Shown: in pieces, positions 57,347-64,000 of the stretch
Layout: each line of letters begins with the position of its first letter
Position numbering within the stretch: the stretch's first letter is position 1
Assembly: GCF_014905615.1 (NCBI RefSeq)
Contig: NZ_AQGU01000029.1
Coordinates: 1 to 64,000, forward strand
Source of the DNA: Pseudoalteromonas aliena SW19
GTDB lineage: Bacteria; Pseudomonadota; Gammaproteobacteria; Enterobacterales; Alteromonadaceae
Reading direction: 5' to 3'
DNA: 64,000 bases
Position numbers and translations under genes: made by a program
The notes under the pieces: model-generated
What the model was told of the DNA's origin: nothing
The model's database searches: none
Seen by the model: the letters and a program-made list of their open reading frames with translations, nothing else

Positions 57347-57678
57347 TTGATTTATTATCCTTTAGCCTTTGTTTGTTTGCTTTTAACTGTTTTGCATTGG
57401 CTAAATTCAATCATTTTAAAGATGTATTTAAAAAACGCCCCACTGAGTTACAGAGTAAAAAGCTGTTACTAATCGCTTGGATCAGTATTTTACTAAGTTT
57501 AGTGTTTTGTGTAGTAACGCAAGGAAGCTACGGGGCTTTGTTGTTTTGTGGATTCATGAGCTTGAGTGTACTGATTATAATGGTTTTTTATAATTTTTTA
57601 GTAGGCTACGTAAAGTTGTTTAGTGTTTTAAATAGCGTATTAGTTGTACTAAGCGGGTTGTATTTAGCGTTAAACTAG
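57343..57678 (+). CDS. DUF3325 small membrane protein
   Basis: 111 residues with three to four membrane helices (FSLCLFAFNCFALAKFNHF, ISILLSLVFCVVTQGSYGAL, FSVLNSVLVVLSGLYLAL). DUF3325 closes the DUF3649-PepSY-DUF3325 operon. It also contains the peptide WISILLS (57479 site), like the first gene of the operon although the two are unrelated. TGATG-type coupling to the PepSY gene. Confidence 0.8.
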   Translation: MIDLLSFSLCLFAFNCFALAKFNHFKDVFKKRPTELQSKKLLLIAWISILLSLVFCVVTQGSYGALLFCGFMSLSVLIIMVFYNFLVGYVKLFSVLNSVLVVLSGLYLALN

Positions 57679-57724
57679 CCTTAGTTAGTAAAAACGTGAT
57701 CCGTTATTTTTCCACATATTAGGC

Positions 57725-57754
57725 AAAAAAAATGGCAAGCTATATAGCTTGCCA
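57725..57754 (-). terminator. Rho-independent terminator for the leftward lipocalin transcript
   Basis: On the minus strand the palindrome TGGCAAGCTATATAGCTTGCCA (57754-57733) is followed by TTTTTTTT. It lies 465 bp beyond the lipocalin stop with a MITE in between, so it was probably the lipocalin terminator before the insertion. 57755-57905 holds only a TGTAAACCCCC-type palindrome. Confidence 0.75.
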
Positions 57755-57905
57755 ACAATAGGGGATATTCAGTGTTTCCAATACTTGCTGTCTCACGGCA
57801 AGTACACAATATAACCATAATATATTTAAGTTACTTTACAGTGTGAGGGTTTTTTATTACCACTTTAAAAGCGTCTTTAACTCACTGTAAACCCCCTTTA
57901 CATAG

Positions 57906-58221
57906 TGGGGTCTGTTGACCTTTCAGGATTGAAATTTGTTCTATCTAGGGGCGATTTAATTGCGGCGCGAGGTTTGTAACCTAGTGGGCTCGGTAACTGC
58001 TCCTGCGTTACTCTAATGGCTTACATCCTTGTAAGAATAAATAAAAACCGAGCAACAAAGAGTAAATTGCCCCTAGGCAGAACCCTTCGGGCAGCGCATG
58101 TTTGGCATTTATGCTGCGTTATCGCCTATTTATGGGGAATAACCACACTATATAGGCTCTGCCTTGCCTAAATACCAAGCAGTCTGCTGCAAATTCAACC
58201 TCGAAAGATAAACAGACCCTA
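57906..58221. mobile_element. MITE-like element, long form
   Basis: Ends GGGTCTGTTGACCTTTC and inverse, slightly diverged from the other copies, with the same additional ~50-bp segment as the 48977 copy. Its right end forms the stop codon (TAG) of the lipocalin gene together with the TA target. No coding capacity. Confidence 0.85.
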
Positions 58222-58740
58222 ATGGTTTACCCAAATTATTTTATCGGTAGCAAACCCTAGCTCTTTAGCTTTAGTTAAAAAGTGCTTTTTAAGTTTTTTA
58301 CTAACCGTTGGTGTACGCGACAAAAACCACAAGTAATCTTTGTTGTAACTGGTTATAAATGCATATTGATAATCGGGTTGATCAAGCTCAAAAATCACGT
58401 AAGCGCCATAAAATGGACCAAAAAACGAGACTTTAAAATGTCCAGTGTCAGTGCCCTCAACAAACTTGGCTAAGCCTTCAGCGGCATCCCATTTTTTATC
58501 ATCCGTTAAATACCCTTTGTTAAGGACCTTTACTGTGCCGTCGTCGTTAATTGAATAAGTCGCGGTAACTTGCTCCATACCTTCTTCGAATGAGTGATTA
58601 AGACGCGCTATTTCAAACCATTTGCCTTTATATTTTTGTATATCAAAGTTTTTAACGGGTGTTATTCCCTCAGGAGGGCTGGTGCAGGCACTAAGAAAAA
58701 ACAACCCCGTAATAAGTAAACCGTATTTTATAGCCTTCAT
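58219..58740 (-). CDS. blc: Outer-membrane lipocalin (Blc family)
   Basis: 173 residues, lipoprotein signal with lipobox LSAC (Cys about 19). The bacterial lipocalin signature NFDIQKYKGKWFEIARLNHSF (split: G-x-W at KGKWFEIAR) and the second conserved strand VIFELDQPDYQYAFITSYNK followed by YLWFLSRTP match Blc. Blc binds lysophospholipids and helps outer-membrane repair under stress. The last codons VNH are followed by TAG made at the MITE junction; homologues usually continue a few residues, so the C-terminus may be slightly altered. Confidence 0.93.
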   Translation of the reverse strand: MKAIKYGLLITGLFFLSACTSPPEGITPVKNFDIQKYKGKWFEIARLNHSFEEGMEQVTATYSINDDGTVKVLNKGYLTDDKKWDAAEGLAKFVEGTDTGHFKVSFFGPFYGAYVIFELDQPDYQYAFITSYNKDYLWFLSRTPTVSKKLKKHFLTKAKELGFATDKIIWVNH

Positions 58741-58870
58741 GTAAGCTCCTTTTTTAATTACATAAATCGTACGTATTATCTAAATATAGATGGATATAAA
58801 GTTTGCTAGCCGATTAAAAAAATTTGCTATAGGATCATATTAATTCTAAAGCAATAAAAATGACCATAGC

Positions 58871-59326
58871 ATGAAAATTTGGGTAGATGCAGACGCGTGT
58901 CCTGTTGTTATAAAAGAAATACTTTTTAGAGCTGCAGAGCGTATGAAAATCGAGACTATTTTAGTGGCTAATCACGCAATGCGTATTCCGCCGTCAAAAT
59001 ACATAAGCCGCGTTCAAGTATCGTCGGGATTTGATGTAGCCGACGACGAAATAGTAAAACGTGTTGAAAAAGGTGATTTAGTTATTACAGGCGATATTCC
59101 GCTAGCAAGTGAAGTAATTGATAACGGCGGGCAAGCGCTTAATCCACGTGGCGAGCTTTATACCACCGAGAATATCCGCTCAATACTTAACGTGCGCGAC
59201 TTTATGGATACCATGCGCTCAAGTGGCGTAGAAATGAGTGGTGGGCCGCCGCCACTTAGCCAAACCGACCGTCAAAACTTTGCAAATAACCTCGACCGTA
59301 TTTTAGCGCAAAACAAGGCTAACTAA
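58871..59326 (+). CDS. UPF0178 (YaiI/YqxD) family protein
   Basis: 151 residues, full family length. Typical motifs: [17 protein letters not shown] at the N-terminus with conserved acidic residues, [23 protein letters not shown] and [21 protein letters not shown]. The fold is a PIN-like nuclease (DUF188), no reaction known. It is followed after 1 bp by the next gene, suggesting an operon with the two following small genes. Confidence 0.92.
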   Translation: MKIWVDADACPVVIKEILFRAAERMKIETILVANHAMRIPPSKYISRVQVSSGFDVADDEIVKRVEKGDLVITGDIPLASEVIDNGGQALNPRGELYTTENIRSILNVRDFMDTMRSSGVEMSGGPPPLSQTDRQNFANNLDRILAQNKAN

Positions 59327-59327
59327 C

Positions 59328-59873
59328 TTGAACACACAATTAGTTGGCTTAGGTGATACGCAATTTAGCGTGGCTGTATACATAACAAAAGCGCCGCCGA
59401 TGCCGTTTTTTGAAACCCTTAAATGCCTTGAGCCGGTTCAAAATGAACAAATAGATACCATAAACCAGCACTGTGGTAATGGTTGGCGCAAGGTATTTAA
59501 CGTCTACGCCAAAGTGTTGTTTGCTCTGCCAAGTGAGCATTACTCATTTGCCAAACAAGCATCTACTTGGCAACAATATCGCGATGAGTATTTACTACAA
59601 AAAAACAGTAAAACCGCCCTGCTATTTAGCGCGCCTGATATTAGCAAAGCCAGCAATAAAAATCAGCTACACATAATTGCCGGTCGTACGCACGCTAAAA
59701 ACTTATTACAACAAGGTAAGTTACATGCACACTTTGATTGGCTTGACGATGAGTTTGCAATAGACACCAGTAACAACATTATTGTGTGCCCATATTTTGA
59801 TTATAGACAGTTAAGTAATATAAAAATAGCGAGATTAAGCGAGCTAGTCGCGCAGCTAAAAATGACTAAATAA
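59328..59873 (+). CDS. Conserved hypothetical protein (DUF6942-like)
   Basis: 181 residues, cytosolic. Start TTG at 59328, 1 bp after the UPF0178 stop, so probably translationally coupled. Segments such as GNGWRKVFNVYAKVLFALPS, LLFSAPDISKASNKNQLHII and AIDTSNNIIVCPYFDYRQLS look like a single globular alpha/beta domain. I place it in a group of unknown proteins from Shewanella/Vibrio/Pseudoalteromonas on memory only. No catalytic motif seen. Confidence 0.7.
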   Translation: MNTQLVGLGDTQFSVAVYITKAPPMPFFETLKCLEPVQNEQIDTINQHCGNGWRKVFNVYAKVLFALPSEHYSFAKQASTWQQYRDEYLLQKNSKTALLFSAPDISKASNKNQLHIIAGRTHAKNLLQQGKLHAHFDWLDDEFAIDTSNNIIVCPYFDYRQLSNIKIARLSELVAQLKMTK

Positions 59874-59892
59874 CACATTGTAAGGAACGACC

Positions 59893-60291
59893 ATGGCCGG
59901 AATTTTAGAGTTAAACGAATTATTAAAATCAATGCAGCCAGAGCTTAAGCAAGGCGAGTATATTTTTTGTTGCTTAGCAGGAAAATTGGCTGATTATGTT
60001 CACTTAGAGCCACTGGCCACTTACGTTGAAGAAGAAGGGCTAACCCTTATTTTGAAAGCTGAAACCGCCGATAAAGCAGGTATTACCTACGAGGGTAAAT
60101 ATAATTTAATTACCCTTAACGTACATTCAAGCTTAGAGGCCGTTGGGTTAACGGCTGCGGTATCTGCAAAGCTAACTGAGCATGGCATTAGCGCTAATGT
60201 GGTAGCTGCGTTTTATCACGACCATATTTTTGTGCAAACAGATAAAGCACAAGCTGCGTTGGATGCGCTAAAAGAGATTAGGCCGTGTTGA
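59893..60291 (+). CDS. ACT-domain protein
   Basis: 132 residues, COG3602-like two-part ACT fold: LKSMQPELKQGEYIFCCLAG and then AEKAG-type ligand pocket (ADKAGITYEGKYNLITLNVHSSLEAVGLTAAVSAKL) with FVQTDKAQAALDALKEI at the end. ACT domains bind small ligands such as amino acids. AAGGAACG precedes the ATG. The last codons (RPC) and the stop TGA come from the end of a MITE-like element, so the native C-terminus may have been changed. Confidence 0.85.
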   Translation: MAGILELNELLKSMQPELKQGEYIFCCLAGKLADYVHLEPLATYVEEEGLTLILKAETADKAGITYEGKYNLITLNVHSSLEAVGLTAAVSAKLTEHGISANVVAAFYHDHIFVQTDKAQAALDALKEIRPC

Positions 60292-60375
60292 CCTTTCATG
60301 ATTTATTTTGCAGCAGACTGTTTGGCATTAATGCTACGTTATCGTCTATTTATGGGGAATAACCACATCCTAATG
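60286..60375. mobile_element. Internally deleted MITE-like element
   Basis: Starts AGGCCGTGTTGACCTTTC, continues with TTTTGCAGCAGACTGTTTGGC, then jumps to TTAATGCTACGTTATCGTC and TATTTATGGGGAATAACCAC, i.e. only the inner end segments of the family. The far terminal repeat is missing. It overlaps the end of the ACT gene. Confidence 0.75.
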
Positions 60376-60473
60376 TAGAGACAACTAAGTAATTAAATCA
60401 ATAAATAAACTCGGATATGGTTTAGCTATAAGAAAAATAGTTTTAAAATTAGTTAAGTTTAAAAGGCTCTTTA

Positions 60474-60938
60474 ATGTTTATAAGAAAAGTTTGCTCAATG
60501 GATCTATATTCCATTAGAACTGTATGTACTGATGCATTTATGAGCTCTGTGGCACCTACACTTCAAGCTGAAGGTATTAAGACGTTTCAAAGCATTATAT
60601 CTTTAGAAAATTTAGAAGCTCGTATGGCGGCAGACAATGAAATGTGTGTTTACGAAAGTAATAGCAAGGTAGTTGGGTTTATAGAGCTTAAAGCTGGTCG
60701 TCACATTGCGATGCTTTTTGTTGCACCTAGTTGTCAAAAAAAGGGGATCGGTAAATCGTTGATTTTAAGAGTGCTTGCACATGCTAGAAGTGACACAATA
60801 ACAGTAAGTGCCTCTTTAACTTCGGTACAAGCTTATCTTAATTATGGGTTCGAGTGTGTAGGTAATATTTCTGAATCTGCGGGACTAATATATCAGCCTA
60901 TGCAAATAAAGCTTAATAAATTAAACCGCATGAAATAG
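60474..60938 (+). CDS. GNAT-family N-acetyltransferase
   Basis: 154 residues with the CoA-binding loop MLFVAPSCQKKGIGKSLILR (Q-x-x-G-I-G-x-x-L), preceded by VVGFIELKAGR and followed by LTSVQAYLNYGFE. The substrate is unknown. It is a separate transcription unit after the MITE remnant; no partner genes. Terminated before 61000 without an obvious hairpin. Confidence 0.88.
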   Translation: MFIRKVCSMDLYSIRTVCTDAFMSSVAPTLQAEGIKTFQSIISLENLEARMAADNEMCVYESNSKVVGFIELKAGRHIAMLFVAPSCQKKGIGKSLILRVLAHARSDTITVSASLTSVQAYLNYGFECVGNISESAGLIYQPMQIKLNKLNRMK

Positions 60939-61061
60939 TAAAGTAATATGCAGTGCTCAGTACTGGAGGGCGTTCAAGATTCAATCTCTCACTAGGTTGT
61001 ATTTTAAGTGCTTAATGGATTACTGAGCTCTTAGTAACCTTAAATAAAATGGCTAATACTA

Positions 61062-61520
61062 TTATATACCAGCCGTTTTATTGATGATTAGGTTTGGTGT
61101 ACAATATTTATTGTCTACAGGTTCAAGCGTTATTTTTTTGCCTGCGTTTATGACTACACATTGCGTACTGTTATCGAGTTTTTGTTTTTGAATAACAGTA
61201 AACTCCCCTTCTTTAGCTGCATATAATTTATATTCGTATGCTGTGTTACCGCCTTCAAATAGAGCAGTAAACAAACCTCCAACTAGGCCACCGATGATTG
61301 CACCACCCACCATGTCTTCAGTGTTACCATCTAAGCCATCAACAAAACCAAACCCTGCCCCAGCAGCAATACCAGTTCCTACCTCTGATGAAAGAGTTAC
61401 TTTTTGGACTGATTGCAGTGATGCATAGTAGCGCTTAACGATATGATTTTGATTGTTGCGGTCAACACCTTGTGAAGCACAACCGGTTAGCAGTAATACA
61501 GCGATTAAATATTTTTTCAT
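61062..61520 (-). CDS. Glycine-zipper lipoprotein (SlyB-like)
   Basis: 152 residues with signal and lipobox LTGC. Glycine-zipper membrane stretches GTGIAAGAGFGFVDG and GGAIIGGLVGGLFTALF, as in SlyB/OmpA-linked glycine-zipper 2TM proteins, lie in the middle. A C-terminal periplasmic part with two cysteines (TQCVVINAG, KYCTPNL) follows. Likely outer-membrane stress lipoprotein; not certain to be SlyB. Confidence 0.8.
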   Translation of the reverse strand: MKKYLIAVLLLTGCASQGVDRNNQNHIVKRYYASLQSVQKVTLSSEVGTGIAAGAGFGFVDGLDGNTEDMVGGAIIGGLVGGLFTALFEGGNTAYEYKLYAAKEGEFTVIQKQKLDNSTQCVVINAGKKITLEPVDNKYCTPNLIINKTAGI

Positions 61521-61646
61521 GTTGAGTTCCTTTTGATCATTTTAATAGGGAAATAATAAGCATTAGAGCATAAAAAATATGTGGGAACTTTGTTTGTAGC
61601 TGTCAGAAACTGTAAAAGTATGTAGTGAAATTAAACACACTCTTTT

Positions 61647-62528
61647 TTACTCAACAACTAGCTTTGATACCACCCATTTATGAAGCGGATTTTTACTGTA
61701 ACGCGGGTGCCATGCGGCTATTACGTCAAACGGGGCTGGTAACTGTTGCAAATCAATTTTTACCAGCTCTGAGCTTACTGCGCGTGTGGGTAAGAATGCG
61801 ATGGAGTCTGTAGTTTCTAGATACATCGGCACGATAGAAAAACATGGTGCCGATATAACAACATTGCGTGTTAAATCAAAGCTTTTAAACCAATCGTCAA
61901 TAGAGCCTTTAAAATTTGGACGCGAAGGTGAGGCAATAATGCTTGGATAGCTGGCTATTTGTGCAAGGGTTGGCCTAGTCCCTGCTATTGATGAATTCGG
62001 CGAGGTAACGCAAATATGTTGTTCTTCAAATAGCTTAACAATGGGGTAAGTACTTGGAATGTAGTCAGGGAAAGCTATTGCTAAATCGACTTTACCGTTT
62101 TCCATTAAATCGTGCAGACTGTCGAGTTCAAAGTCTCTTATTATTAGCTTTAAATTGGGCGCTTGTTCTCTTAGCTCTTTTACAAGTGCAGGCAAAACAA
62201 CTTGTTGTGCGTAATCAGTAGCGGCTATTACAAACGCACCGTTAACCGTTTTTGAGTCAAATATTTTAGGTGCCAATAATGCCTGAAAGTCGTTTAGCAG
62301 CTTGTCTATATCTACTGATAGCTCCTCAGCATAGGGCGTAGGCACAAAACCAGTTGTTTTTCTTAAAAACAACTGGTCGTTAAACACATCACGTAGCTTT
62401 TTAAGTTGCTCACTCACTGCTTGCTGGGTTAAGCCCAACTTACTCGCCGCTTTTGATGCGTTTTTTTCGCGAATGAGCGCTTGGAAAATACGCAGCTGTT
62501 TTATATCTAGCCTGTCTAACTTACTCAT
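61647..62528 (-). CDS. LysR-family regulator divergent from an SDR gene
   Basis: 293 residues. HTH region LDIKQLRIFQALIREKNASK and GLTQQAVSEQLKKLRDVFND, followed by a type-2 periplasmic-binding fold. It is divergent from the SDR gene with about 145 bp between the starts, a classical LysR-target layout. No ligand predicted. ATG at 62528 with an AAGGGC-type site. Confidence 0.9.
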   Translation of the reverse strand: MSKLDRLDIKQLRIFQALIREKNASKAASKLGLTQQAVSEQLKKLRDVFNDQLFLRKTTGFVPTPYAEELSVDIDKLLNDFQALLAPKIFDSKTVNGAFVIAATDYAQQVVLPALVKELREQAPNLKLIIRDFELDSLHDLMENGKVDLAIAFPDYIPSTYPIVKLFEEQHICVTSPNSSIAGTRPTLAQIASYPSIIASPSRPNFKGSIDDWFKSFDLTRNVVISAPCFSIVPMYLETTDSIAFLPTRAVSSELVKIDLQQLPAPFDVIAAWHPRYSKNPLHKWVVSKLVVE

Positions 62529-62672
62529 GGTAATGCCCTTGTTGTTTAAGCATGATTAACGTATCACATTACCAATTATTTTTGTATCACTTACATGAAA
62601 TGGTTGTTTTTAGTTGTTGAGATACCCCCTTACTATGCCCCTACACAATGAATCGAATGATTGGATCAAACA

Positions 62673-63278
62673 ATGAAAACAGTAATTTTAATAGGCGCAC
62701 AAGGCAAAATGGGTCAAGCGGCATTAGCTGGTTTATCTAAGCACAAAGTAATTACCGCAGGTCGCTCTGGCGATGTAGATCATATTGTTGATATTACCAG
62801 TGAGCAGTCAATTGCTGAACTGTATAAAAAGGTAGGCTATTTTGATGCCGTAGTTAATACAGTGGGTTTATGTGAGTACGAAACGTTTGCAGATATGAGC
62901 GAAGCCCAGTGGATGAGCACTATTATGAGTAAAATGATGGGGCAAATTAACCTTGTACGCATAGGCCAAAAGTACATTGCTGATGGCGGTTCATTTACGT
63001 TAATTAGCGGTATTTTAAACGTTAAGCCTATTCCGTTTGCGATTGCTGATGCAACAACTAGCGGTGCAATAGATACCTTTGTTAGATGTGTATCACTAGA
63101 AATGTCTCGTGGCACACGTATTAACGTGGTTAACCCTACCGTACTAGAAGAAGCATGGGGCGTTTACGGTGAAATGATGCCAGGTTTTCAGCCAGTACCA
63201 GGTAAACTTGTAGGTAAAGCGTTTGAGCGTTCGGTTGATGGCTTTATCTCTGGTGAAGTTATTTTTGTAGACGCATAA
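62673..63278 (+). CDS. Short-chain dehydrogenase/reductase, atypical active site
   Basis: I start it at the ATG 62673, giving 201 residues (an upstream ATG-like frame reaches 62661). The N-terminal Rossmann motif TVILIGAQGKMGQAAL and the SDR segment FTLISGILN are clear. The canonical YxxxK is missing: the helix following the Ser loop reads PFAIADATTSGAIDTF, where Tyr and Lys should be. Such divergent small SDRs (about 200 residues) occur in many proteobacteria; their reaction is unknown and it could be a binding protein or use another base. Likely regulated by the divergent LysR gene. Confidence 0.85.
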   Translation: MKTVILIGAQGKMGQAALAGLSKHKVITAGRSGDVDHIVDITSEQSIAELYKKVGYFDAVVNTVGLCEYETFADMSEAQWMSTIMSKMMGQINLVRIGQKYIADGGSFTLISGILNVKPIPFAIADATTSGAIDTFVRCVSLEMSRGTRINVVNPTVLEEAWGVYGEMMPGFQPVPGKLVGKAFERSVDGFISGEVIFVDA

Positions 63279-63327
63279 CGGCCCATACCTAAAGTCTAAT
63301 TAGTAGTCTGTTATTGAGAGAAATCTA

Positions 63328-63510
63328 ATGAAAAGTCATGTACTGATATTAATACTAACTACTATCGCTCTTTCTGGCTGCAGTAGCGTGCCAGTAAGTA
63401 GTGTAAATAGTACTGTTGAAAGCCCTGCTGGTACAAAAAAAACGTGTAAAAGGGTACCTAGGCATAAAACACATATTAAGCTTTGTAGGCCAGAAACCAA
63501 GCTTAATTGA
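63328..63510 (+). CDS. Small lipoprotein
   Basis: 60 residues with a convincing lipoprotein signal (HVLILILTTIALSGCSS, lipobox LSGC). The mature part is short and basic (GTKKTCKRVPRHKTHIKLCRP) with two cysteines. No family recognised. GAGAG ribosome site lies before the ATG. Terminator at 63532. Confidence 0.7.
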   Translation: MKSHVLILILTTIALSGCSSVPVSSVNSTVESPAGTKKTCKRVPRHKTHIKLCRPETKLN

Positions 63511-63531
63511 TATATGTTACAGGCCGAATAG

Positions 63532-63555
63532 TTTGTTATTCGGCCATATTATTTT
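63532..63555 (+). terminator. Hairpin after the small lipoprotein gene
   Basis: GGCCGAATA / TATTCGGCC (63532-63540, 63547-63555) with a short loop and AT-rich tail. The T-run is imperfect (ATATTATTTT), so it is a moderate terminator. Confidence 0.6.
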
Positions 63556-63671
63556 AAGCTATGTAATGTAATTAGATTTAATTAAACAACCATAATAAGT
63601 TAAAGTTTGAACTGGCTGCAAATTTTAATCAGTAAAACTTATTTTTGTAAGAAATTTGAGTGTTAATGATT

Positions 63672-63725
63672 AAATCACTCATAACTGAGGTTGTGAACTT
63701 AGCTCAGCCACTGAGTGATTTTTTT
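63672..63725 (+). terminator. Large hairpin with T-run (terminator or small RNA end)
   Basis: AAATCACTCA pairs with TGAGTGATTT around an inner hairpin CTGAG...CTCAG, followed by seven T's. It is 160 bp after the small lipoprotein gene, with another terminator between, so it could end a separate small transcript from 63560-63671 or act as a backup. Confidence 0.5.
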
Positions 63726-63740
63726 GATAATTAAAATTGA

Positions 63741-64000
63741 TTAAACAATCGATTCAACAATTTTTAATGCTTTAAGCTCGTTTTCATCGGTAATGCCATC
63801 AGCTTCAATCACTTGTTTGAGAAGTTCTAATACAAATACCCTCATTGGTTGATCAATAATATGTGTCATCCGATGTTGAATAAATGAATCTATTTCACCG
63901 CTCTGCACGGCTAAAACACATTTCCTGGTCATATCTACCATATAATTATCAAGCTCAATAGCTGAGTTCCACTCTATCTTATGTGCCCATGCTTCAACTA
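63741..64000 (-). CDS. TerB-like protein, partial (continues beyond the window)
   Basis: At least 86 C-terminal residues are in frame from the window edge to the stop at 63741; the open frame continues without an interruption at position 64000. Part of it reads FVLELLKQVIEADGITDENELKALK, reminiscent of the TerB/tellurite-resistance helical domain with its acidic D-G-x-x-D/E-x-E loop. A start codon is not within the window. Family assignment is moderate. Confidence 0.6.
   Translation of the reverse strand, partial: VEAWAHKIEWNSAIELDNYMVDMTRKCVLAVQSGEIDSFIQHRMTHIIDQPMRVFVLELLKQVIEADGITDENELKALKIVESIV

Larger units (their letters stand above)
54135..57702. repeat. Second bank of the 19-bp parS/iteron-like motif
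   Basis: Clear copies: 54135-54153 (minus), 54798-54816 (plus), 55288-55306 (minus), 55681-55699 (minus), 57479-57497 (minus), 57684-57702 (plus). Weaker copies: 54253-54271 (minus; first 15 bases equal to the 54798 site) and 56539-56557 (minus; 16 of 19 like the 57479 site). Consensus as at 2382-2588, with GATC in all clear copies. Four of these eight are inside genes, two are upstream of the iron-uptake operon, one lies after it. Seen directly. Confidence 0.75.

Noticed and set aside
61625..61813. 62-codon plus-strand frame
   Set aside because: It is antisense to the LysR gene at 61647-62528 and has no start signal.

Overview
The window is AT-rich gammaproteobacterial DNA that looks like a marine Alteromonadales member, most likely Pseudoalteromonas. 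Protein style, promoter and Shine-Dalgarno signals, the DUF3649/PepSY/DUF3325 iron module, the MesX/MesD methionine synthase pair and the families of short dispersed repeats all fit. It opens with a P1/type Ia parA-parB locus and a bank of 19-bp GATC-containing repeats. This suggests the origin-proximal end of a secondary chromosome (chromid) or megaplasmid. No rRNA, tRNA or CRISPR array was seen.

Layout. 0.1-2.6 kb: parA, parB and five parS/iteron-like sites. 2.8-8.2 kb: a SWIM/SNF2 helicase, a four-copy tandem array of hairpin-plus-terminator units (small-RNA candidate) and rmuC. 8.8-16 kb: a DPP-IV-like lipoprotein peptidase, a lipoprotein hydrolase, a TSUP exporter, and mesX-mesD behind three tandem MetJ-box matches. 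16-23.4 kb: a decayed island with a HExxHxxGxxH metallopeptidase and its coupled exported partner, an IS30 element inside an IS3 element, gene remnants, two adjacent genes broken at A7 tracts, and a toxin tail with an immunity-like gene cut by a MITE. 24-26 kb: an esterase and a haloacid dehalogenase. 26.8-34.9 kb: a Fur-box-preceded hydroxamate siderophore (desferrioxamine/bisucaberin type) operon. 35-41.5 kb: a LysR gene, a VOC gene with a partial duplicate, lipoproteins of unknown role and IS3 scraps. 42-46.4 kb: a split spermidine-synthase-like pair and a MarR-HlyD-DUF2955 efflux operon. 46.4-47 kb: a 118-bp hairpin repeat array between convergent genes. 47-53.7 kb: arfB, two small exported proteins and a pilin-chaperone-usher operon whose usher carries a SPOR domain. 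54-58 kb: a UDG-like gene, a glyoxalase and a Fur-box-preceded iron-uptake operon, carrying a second bank of the same 19-bp sites found beside parB. 58-64 kb: lipocalin, UPF0178, ACT, GNAT, a LysR/SDR pair, small lipoproteins and a TerB-like gene running off the end.

How the parts relate. The siderophore operon and the DUF3649/PepSY/DUF3325 operon both have Fur-box matches sharing the core GCAAATGA and probably respond to iron together. The most unusual signal is the 19-bp motif (G/C)TTAGTAAAA(T/A)NNTGATC(T/C). It recurs downstream of parB and again about 52 kb away. There it lies inside and between genes and forces the same peptide, WISILLS, into two unrelated membrane proteins. A family of about 266/316-bp MITE-like elements, AGGGYSTGTTGACCTTT-ended with probable TA duplications, occurs six times. 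In two cases it lies exactly on the stop codon of the neighbouring gene.
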